Of a DNA stretch of 64,000 bases, positions 58,893-64,000 are shown piece after piece. The translations under genes were made by a program, and so were the position numbers. Source of the DNA: Pontibacter deserti. Lineage in GTDB: Bacteria; Bacteroidota; Bacteroidia; Cytophagales; Hymenobacteraceae. Location of the stretch: positions 1 through 64,000 of the forward strand of contig NZ_JALPRS010000002.1 in the NCBI RefSeq assembly GCF_023630255.1, read 5' to 3'. The notes under the pieces are model-generated. The model made no database searches. It saw nothing but the letters and a program-made list of their open reading frames with translations, and was not told the DNA's origin. How positions within the stretch are numbered: position 1 is the stretch's first letter; each line of letters opens with the position of its first letter.

Positions 58893-60134
58893 ATGATGAT
58901 CAAAAGAACTTTACTACTGCTATTTTTCTTCGGAATTATGGCGCTTGCCAATGCTCAGCAAACCAAAATGATAAACGTTGGGGATCATTCCCTGGAAACG
59001 ATACAGGCAGGTACAGGAGATTATACCGTTATCTTCGAATCTGGCTTCGGGACTGACTATAAAGTATGGGGCAATGTGGCCTCTGAAGTTATGAATGCTA
59101 ACCAGGTGATGCTATACTCAAGAGCCGGTACCGGCAAATCAGAGCCAAACCCGAAGCCACAGACGCTGGAGCAGGCAGTACAGGACCTGAGCACGCTCAT
59201 CGAGAAAGCTAACCTGAAAGCGCCTTTTATTTTAGTAGGTCATTCTTATGGTGCTTTTATTATCCGTGGGTATGCAGCTTTAAACCCGGATAAAGTAAAA
59301 GGGCTGGTTTTTGTTGATCCGGCACATGAAAAGATGATGCAGGAATTGAAAAAAGTTGATCATGCGAAAGCAGTAAAAGATATTGAGTTGCAGAACAGCT
59401 ATATGCCTGCTAAGTTCAAGCAGGAGAACGAATTGATCAACCAGATATTTGACAAAGGTGCCTTACCTGATTTTGGAAAGTTACCGCAGGTTCCGGCTGT
59501 AGTGCTTACTTCGGTGCAGAAAAGAGCAAACCCTGAACTGTTTCTACACGAGCCGAAAGGCGTGGAAGTATGGCGGAAGCTACACAACGAGTTCTTTAGC
59601 CAGTTTACCAGCGGTGCACATGTAGTAACAGCTAACAGCGGACATAACATCCACCGCGAAGAACCGGAACTGGTTATAAATGCAATAAACCAGGTAGTAC
59701 AAGCAGCGACTAAACAAAAGGCACGTCAGGAGTATGAAGCAAAAATGACTGAGTTAAGTGAGAAATTAAGCCAGGCTTCAGCATTGCTTGATAAGCGGAA
59801 AGAGCAGAAAGCCGAAGCGCTTGTATTTGGTGCTTTGAAAGATTCAGGGTTTGAGGAGCGAACTATAAACACGATTGCTTATCAGCAGCTTAGCAATCCA
59901 CAAAGTATAGCCTTGGCAATTCTTATCTTTAAGTATAACACCATCCAATATGCCGGCTCTGCGAATGCTTTTGATAGCTACGGCGAAGCGCTGATGCAGC
60001 AGGGAAAACTGAAGCAGGCAGAACAGCAGTTTAACAAAGCCATTGAACTGGCAACTGTCTCAAACGATGCATCAACCATCAAAAACAGCCGGAGCAATCT
60101 GGAAAAGATCAATCAGCTTAAGAAAAGTAAATAG
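58893..60134 (+). CDS. secreted alpha/beta-hydrolase fused to TPR tail
   Basis: 413 residues. Signal peptide MMIKRTLLLLFFFGIMALANAQ. Alpha/beta-hydrolase fold (about 25-275) with ESGFGTDYKVWG, nucleophile elbow GHSYG (Ser118), an acidic residue in VFVDPAHE and the catalytic His in SGHNIHREEP. Then a coiled coil (about 280-310) and a TPR-like pair (about 345-400, GEALMQQGKLKQAEQQFNKAIELA). It probably hydrolyses an ester or amide in the periplasm; the TPR may bind a partner. Substrate unknown. Confidence 0.9.
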   Translation: MMIKRTLLLLFFFGIMALANAQQTKMINVGDHSLETIQAGTGDYTVIFESGFGTDYKVWGNVASEVMNANQVMLYSRAGTGKSEPNPKPQTLEQAVQDLSTLIEKANLKAPFILVGHSYGAFIIRGYAALNPDKVKGLVFVDPAHEKMMQELKKVDHAKAVKDIELQNSYMPAKFKQENELINQIFDKGALPDFGKLPQVPAVVLTSVQKRANPELFLHEPKGVEVWRKLHNEFFSQFTSGAHVVTANSGHNIHREEPELVINAINQVVQAATKQKARQEYEAKMTELSEKLSQASALLDKRKEQKAEALVFGALKDSGFEERTINTIAYQQLSNPQSIALAILIFKYNTIQYAGSANAFDSYGEALMQQGKLKQAEQQFNKAIELATVSNDASTIKNSRSNLEKINQLKKSK

Positions 60135-60225
60135 CTTATACTTAAATTTATCTCTTCTGCGTTAGATTCGTATTATAGGTTGTTTGTAAAATTTTGTTAT
60201 TAATTTTTACTTTAAACGAATCAAG

Positions 60226-60753
60226 ATGAAGAACACGCGTATTTTTAGTCTGCTTGCCCTGCTGGTGGCATTTGTATTTTCTACGGCAGTTATGGCCCAG
60301 GACCAGAAACCAAAAGCGAGCCCGCCGGCAACCGCTACCGGTAAAGTGGGTGGCGCTACCATAACTATAAACTATAGCAGCCCATCGGTAAAGGGCCGTA
60401 CCATTTGGGGCGAGCTGGTGCCTTACGGACAAGTTTGGCGCTCTGGTGCCAACGAAGCTACAACTGTTACTTTTGATAAAGATGTGATGGTAGAAGGCAA
60501 ACCATTGGCCGCCGGAACCTATAGTTTCTATACTATCCCGACAGAAGACAAGTGGACCGTGATCTTTAATAAAACCGCCAAGCAGTGGGGGACGCAATAC
60601 GACGAGAAACAGGATGCCCTGCGTTTGACTGTAACACCTCGTAAAGCACCGGTTATGGCCGAGCGCCTGAAGTATGATGTGAACAGCGAAGGTTTACTGC
60701 TGACATGGGAAAACCTGGCGGTGCCTGTTAAGATAACTGCAGCCAAAAAGTAA
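60226..60753 (+). CDS. DUF2911 secreted protein
   Basis: 175 residues. Signal peptide MKNTRIFSLLALLVAFVFSTAVMAQ. The DUF2911 pattern is clear: GGATITINYSSPSVKGRTIWGELVPYGQVWRSGANEATTVTFDKDVMVEGKPLAAGTYSFYTIP... TVIFNKTAKQWG (in parts; landmarks YSSPSVKGR, GQVWRxGANEAT, LxAGTYSFYTIP). Function not established; periplasmic, Bacteroidota-rich. Terminator at 60773-60805. Confidence 0.93.
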   Translation: MKNTRIFSLLALLVAFVFSTAVMAQDQKPKASPPATATGKVGGATITINYSSPSVKGRTIWGELVPYGQVWRSGANEATTVTFDKDVMVEGKPLAAGTYSFYTIPTEDKWTVIFNKTAKQWGTQYDEKQDALRLTVTPRKAPVMAERLKYDVNSEGLLLTWENLAVPVKITAAKK

Positions 60754-60772
60754 GATAAACCTGTCGGTGAAC

Positions 60773-60805
60773 AAGGCAGTTGCTGAAAAGTAACTGCCTT
60801 TTTTA
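60773..60805 (+). terminator. terminator of the DUF2911 gene
   Basis: 9-bp stem AAGGCAGTT/AACTGCCTT, 10-base loop, T run to 60805. Confidence 0.8.
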
Positions 60806-60886
60806 TTGTTTGAAAGCAAGTTCGTATAGGGATTTTGCTATATTGAAATTGAAATCATTTTTTAGTTATCAATTATTCCTGAAAAC

Positions 60887-62278
60887 ATGCTTAAGACATT
60901 TACACTAAACCTGAAACAAACCACTACCGACCTGATCGGCTTCCTGAAAAATCCGACAGATAGCCCCGAAACCGAAATGCCAATCAAAGGCAAGTTGAGA
61001 GAGCTGTTTAACCTGCTGCTAATAAATATAGTGCTATCTGTAGCACTTGTAGGTATTATAGAACTTATAGTGTTGCTGGGCTGGGTTAACTACGACGGAC
61101 ATGCTGTGTCAGAAATGCTGCGAAAGTTTCCGATTTGGGGAGGTTTATTGCTAGCAGTTATCATCGTTCCGTTTTTTGAAGAAGTAGTTTTCAGGTCGGG
61201 TCTTCGGTTCCGGAGAGGGTACTTTACTTTATTGACGGCTCTGATGCTTTTTGTCGCAGGCATCTTAAGCTTCAGATACTTGACTTTGTTTTGGGCGTTG
61301 GGTATTTCGATCGCGTTTGGTGGCATCATGATTATTTATTTGTTAAAAGCCTACTCTATAGGTGAATTTTTGGAGCGTAAATGGTCCCAGATATATGGAA
61401 TACTGTTTTATAGTATAGCTGTGATTTTTGGACTAGTACACATCTCCAACTATACAAACTTTAATTATGCATCGGTGGCTTTGCTATTAATCCCTGTATT
61501 GGTAGCACCGCAGATCTGGGCTGGATTAGCATTAGGCTATATCCGTGTAAAATATGGTTTCTTCTGGGGCTTCTTTCTGCATGCGGCGCATAATGCTGTT
61601 TTTATAGTTCCGACTCTCTTATTCATAAATCAGCTGGAAGAAAAGCTGAACATCCACAATGAAAACTATAGTTTGAAAGTGGAAGAGCATTTTCGCTATG
61701 ATGATACGGCTGGTTCAACAAGTATAATTTCAGGTGATACGGTCGCTTTTGAGAATACAAAACTAAATGACGTGATCACACACCTGCTGCAAACAGAAGA
61801 AGTATCGATACAAAATAAAATTGGTAATAAATCGACAAGAGCGGTAAACCTGTACTATAAAAGCGAGACTTCGGACCTAGCCAAAACCAAAGCAGCTATA
61901 CTTGCCGAACTACAAAAGCTGTATAAGTTTGATGTAACTAAAGCAGATGTGCAGAAGGAAATGTGGGATGTAGAAGTGGAGAATACAACGGCTTTAGCCG
62001 CTAACATCTCGAACAGGGGCGATAAAACATCGGAAGTTATGGTAGATAAGAAAGGAATAAAAATGCATAACGTAACAATGGAGCAACTGATCGGAACGCT
62101 GCAAAAAGAATACAACATAGCACTAGCCGATAAAACCACCGATGAAGGCAGGTATAATTTTAAGTTCAGTAAAATGAGTTTCGAAGAACTGAAGTCTGAG
62201 TTAAAAGAAAAGTATGGTCTTGTGTTGCAATCTAAAATGATAATGACGCAGCAGGCCTTGGTAGAGTTTAGGAAATAA
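60887..62278 (+). CDS. CPBP intramembrane protease fused to a DUF3738-like domain
   Basis: 463 residues. The N-terminal membrane half (about 35-245) has the CPBP/Rce1 motifs: PFFEEVVFR (Glu98, Glu99, Arg103), GLVHISN (His185) and HAAHNAVF (His232, Asn236). Residues about 260-463 are soluble and show a repeated helix-strand pattern resembling DUF3738/TIGR03435: VTMEQLIGTLQKEYNIALADKTTDEGRYNFKFSKMSFEELKSELKEKYGLVLQSK (in parts). The fusion of a glutamic protease with this domain is unusual. Substrate unknown. No clear partner gene. Confidence 0.82.
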   Translation: MLKTFTLNLKQTTTDLIGFLKNPTDSPETEMPIKGKLRELFNLLLINIVLSVALVGIIELIVLLGWVNYDGHAVSEMLRKFPIWGGLLLAVIIVPFFEEVVFRSGLRFRRGYFTLLTALMLFVAGILSFRYLTLFWALGISIAFGGIMIIYLLKAYSIGEFLERKWSQIYGILFYSIAVIFGLVHISNYTNFNYASVALLLIPVLVAPQIWAGLALGYIRVKYGFFWGFFLHAAHNAVFIVPTLLFINQLEEKLNIHNENYSLKVEEHFRYDDTAGSTSIISGDTVAFENTKLNDVITHLLQTEEVSIQNKIGNKSTRAVNLYYKSETSDLAKTKAAILAELQKLYKFDVTKADVQKEMWDVEVENTTALAANISNRGDKTSEVMVDKKGIKMHNVTMEQLIGTLQKEYNIALADKTTDEGRYNFKFSKMSFEELKSELKEKYGLVLQSKMIMTQQALVEFRK

Positions 62279-62381
62279 AAATATGCTATAGATAAGGTGC
62301 CAGTTAAATTGAGCCTATAGAGATAAACTTTTAAAGCCGTCGCCTGCGTTTAGGAAGTGTAAACACAAATTATAAAGGCAG

Positions 62382-63170
62382 ATGGAAAGCAGTCAGTTCT
62401 GGTTCTTTTATGCGTTAACGGCGGTGCGCTATGTGGTGGTGGCAGGGCTGGCGTTTCTGTTGTTTTATGTGCTGTTCCGGAGCAAGCTTACCCGTTTTAA
62501 AATTCAGAAGCTCTTCCCGAAGCAGCAGGATTATGTGCGCGAAGTAGGCTACTCGTTCCTGACCTTTTTTGTGTTTGCGCTGGTAGGTGTTATAGTTGCC
62601 TCGGATGTGGTATTGCCGCACACGCAGATCTACACAGATGTAGCGGAGTATGGCTGGGGCTACTGGGGTTTGAGTATACTGCTGGCGCTGCTCCTGCACG
62701 ATACCTATTTTTACTGGACTCACCGGCTCATGCACCACCCCAGGCTGTTTAAGCTGTTTCATCTTACCCATCACCGTTCCGTTAACCCGTCGCCGTGGGC
62801 ATCGTTTGCATTTAGTCCGCTGGAGGCTGTGGTGGAGGCCAGCGTGCTGTTTGTGATCGTATTCCTCATCCCGATCCATGGTTCGGCTATACTTATGTTT
62901 CTGCTGCTCATGACCATTTATAACGTGTATGGCCACCTGGGCTACGAGATCTATCCGAAATGGCTTGTGAACAGTTGGGTGGGTAAGTGGCTTAATACCT
63001 CTACCAACCACAACATGCACCACAAATACTTTAAAGGCAATTATGGCCTGTACCTGCGGGTGTGGGACGAGCTGCTGCACACAACTCACCCGGAGTACCA
63101 CAACACCCTCGAAAAGCTGGTAACCCGCAAGCAGGAACACCAACAGCCGGCACAGCCGGTCAGCATATAG
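62382..63170 (+). CDS. sterol-desaturase/fatty-acid-hydroxylase family membrane enzyme
   Basis: 262 residues, four to five membrane helices. The eight-histidine di-iron motifs are present: HDTYFYWTHR, HLTHHRS and TNHNMHHKYF. This superfamily hydroxylates or desaturates lipids (sterols, fatty acids, carotenoids, hopanoids or glycolipids) in the membrane with O2. Substrate unknown; the Gln/Pro tail is short. ATG 62382; about 90 bases upstream of the next gene in the same direction. Confidence 0.93.
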   Translation: MESSQFWFFYALTAVRYVVVAGLAFLLFYVLFRSKLTRFKIQKLFPKQQDYVREVGYSFLTFFVFALVGVIVASDVVLPHTQIYTDVAEYGWGYWGLSILLALLLHDTYFYWTHRLMHHPRLFKLFHLTHHRSVNPSPWASFAFSPLEAVVEASVLFVIVFLIPIHGSAILMFLLLMTIYNVYGHLGYEIYPKWLVNSWVGKWLNTSTNHNMHHKYFKGNYGLYLRVWDELLHTTHPEYHNTLEKLVTRKQEHQQPAQPVSI

Positions 63171-63256
63171 TATTATCTATATATCCCCGGAAATTGTTAT
63201 GTTTGTTATAGCTGCTACAGGTTTGCGGCTGGCCGTGTATAATAAACTGACACCGA

Positions 63257-64000
63257 ATGAAAACAAGTATATCCCGCGAACTAATCTATAGCATTGCCCG
63301 GCACAGCAACTGGCGTGGGCAAAGTATAGCTGCATGGTTCCGGAAAGAGCACATCTACGCAGACACATCTGCCTGGATACGCTTTATGCAACTGTTTCTT
63401 CTGGTGCTGGGCGGTGGATTTTTGGTAGCAGGCATCGTGTTCTTTTTTGCCTATAACTGGCAGGAAATGCACAAGTTCCTGAAGATCGGGTTGGTAGAAG
63501 TATTGCTTATAGCTGTTGCAATGCTGGCTGTTTTTACCAACTGGAGCAAACTAGTAAAGAACCTGCTGCTGATAGCTGACGTGATGCTGGTAGGCGTATT
63601 GTTTGCCGTTTACGGGCAGATCTACCAGACTGGGGCCAACGCTTACGACTTCTTTCTGGGTTGGACGATTTGGGTTATACTTTGGGTGCTGGCAGCTCGC
63701 TTTCAACCGCTCTGGGTCGTTTTTATGGCCCTTATTAACACCACTTTTATACTTTATGTAGAGCAGGTGGCTACAGGCTTAGCTTTCCCTATCGAATTGG
63801 ACATTTTGTTCGGAATAAACGCTACAGCTGTAGTGGTCTGGGAGGTGTTGTACAGCAAAGGCAAGATCAGTCGGTTTGGGAAGTGGTTTCCGAGATTAGC
63901 CACATTAGCTGCGCTGGTGCCTGTTACCATGAGTATGATCATCTTTATGTTTGATAACTATAGCTCCGTCGACAAAGGTCTTTGCTATGCGTTGGCAGCT
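63257..64000 (+). CDS. DUF2157 membrane protein, cut by the window end
   Basis: ATG at 63257 opens a frame that runs uninterrupted to the last base (248 codons shown). A polar N-terminus (ISRELIYSIARHSNWRG) is followed by several hydrophobic helices, with the DUF2157 landmarks FFFAYNWQEMHKFLKIGLVE and VYGQIYQTGANAYDFFLGW. Such proteins of unknown function often carry a further C-terminal domain, here missing beyond the window. Same direction as the hydroxylase gene, about 86 bases downstream. Confidence 0.88.
   Translation, partial: MKTSISRELIYSIARHSNWRGQSIAAWFRKEHIYADTSAWIRFMQLFLLVLGGGFLVAGIVFFFAYNWQEMHKFLKIGLVEVLLIAVAMLAVFTNWSKLVKNLLLIADVMLVGVLFAVYGQIYQTGANAYDFFLGWTIWVILWVLAARFQPLWVVFMALINTTFILYVEQVATGLAFPIELDILFGINATAVVVWEVLYSKGKISRFGKWFPRLATLAALVPVTMSMIIFMFDNYSSVDKGLCYALAA

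Noticed and set aside
1-64000. CRISPR arrays, rRNA genes, riboswitches, complete insertion sequences or prophage modules
   Set aside because: No regularly spaced repeats, rRNA-like sequence, transposase, integrase or phage structural genes were seen on either strand.

Overview
The window looks like a chromosomal segment of a Bacteroidota bacterium of the order Cytophagales, most likely Hymenobacteraceae and close to Pontibacter. The genus is inferred from gene content and style, not from a database match. Evidence: three type IX secretion (T9SS) cargo proteins (two type A C-terminal signals, one CHU_C/gliding type B signal), several Bacteroidota-type families (DUF6268, DUF2911, HD-PycTM, SirB-cytochrome c), almost no Shine-Dalgarno sequences, and some upstream TAnnTTTG boxes, the Bacteroidota sigma-A -7 element. 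Strong hairpin terminators close most transcription units. The words AGTATA/TATACT and CTATAG/ACTATA are very dense in genes, gaps and terminators.

Layout. 1-3.5 kb: 3' end of a cut plus-strand gene, a YgjP-like metallopeptidase, a small acidic protein with a DUF1232 protein, an NlpC/P60 hydrolase and a short HExxH protein. 3.5-7.1 kb: an ABM-domain lipoprotein, then a cassette-like stretch of three minus-strand accessory genes (secreted protein, DUF6090-like membrane protein, CPBP protease). Two of these end in attC-like folded sites, and no integrase is visible. 7.2-11.4 kb: two thioredoxin-fold genes, a PfpI/DJ-1 protein, a membrane protein, a YceI lipoprotein and an outer-membrane barrel. 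11.4-11.9 kb: an AT-rich gap with three DnaA-box-like 9-mers, followed by a histone-deacetylase-family gene. 13.4-16.7 kb: a minus-strand operon of FAD oxidoreductase, type III polyketide synthase, methyltransferase and small membrane protein, with the same gene set as phenolic-lipid (alkylresorcinol/quinone) operons.

16.9-22.9 kb: a T9SS protein that is almost only sorting domain, a PhoD-like phosphatase, a Spy/LTxxQ-type protein, an SH3-like lipoprotein, an LLM flavin oxidoreductase, a lipoprotein, tRNA-Arg(CCU) and an HD-Pycsar-effector (PycTM) fusion. 23.2-29.8 kb: a 1272-residue lipoprotein combining a metallophosphoesterase, a protein-kinase-like segment and a C-terminal outer-membrane barrel, then two DUF6268 barrel paralogues. 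29.9-38.6 kb: polyphosphate kinase with SixA, HflX with a SirB-cytochrome c fusion, a GT4 glycosyltransferase with RfbC, and MurF. 38.7-46.8 kb: an FG-GAP T9SS protein coupled to an unknown gene, an omega-amidase with a methionine aminotransferase, an Fe-S uracil-DNA glycosylase, a small barrel, and two disordered Arg/Asp/Asn/Tyr-rich proteins. 46.4-51.6 kb: a nine-PAS histidine kinase with a receiver protein and a stand-alone PAS protein. 51.9-64 kb: Mfd, an SBBP-PKD-CHU_C giant secreted protein, a J-domain protein, an alpha/beta hydrolase-TPR fusion, DUF2911, a CPBP-DUF3738-like fusion, a sterol-desaturase-family hydroxylase and a cut DUF2157 gene.

Two gene-free gaps (about 12.9-13.4 and 32.7-33.2 kb) carry diverged copies of one roughly 460-bp intergenic repeat. 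A more degenerate relative may lie at 28.4-28.5 kb. The strongest candidates for something undescribed are the kinase-like phosphoesterase-barrel protein, the attC-like cassette stretch without an integrase, the HD-PycTM gene, the type III PKS operon and the genome-wide word bias.
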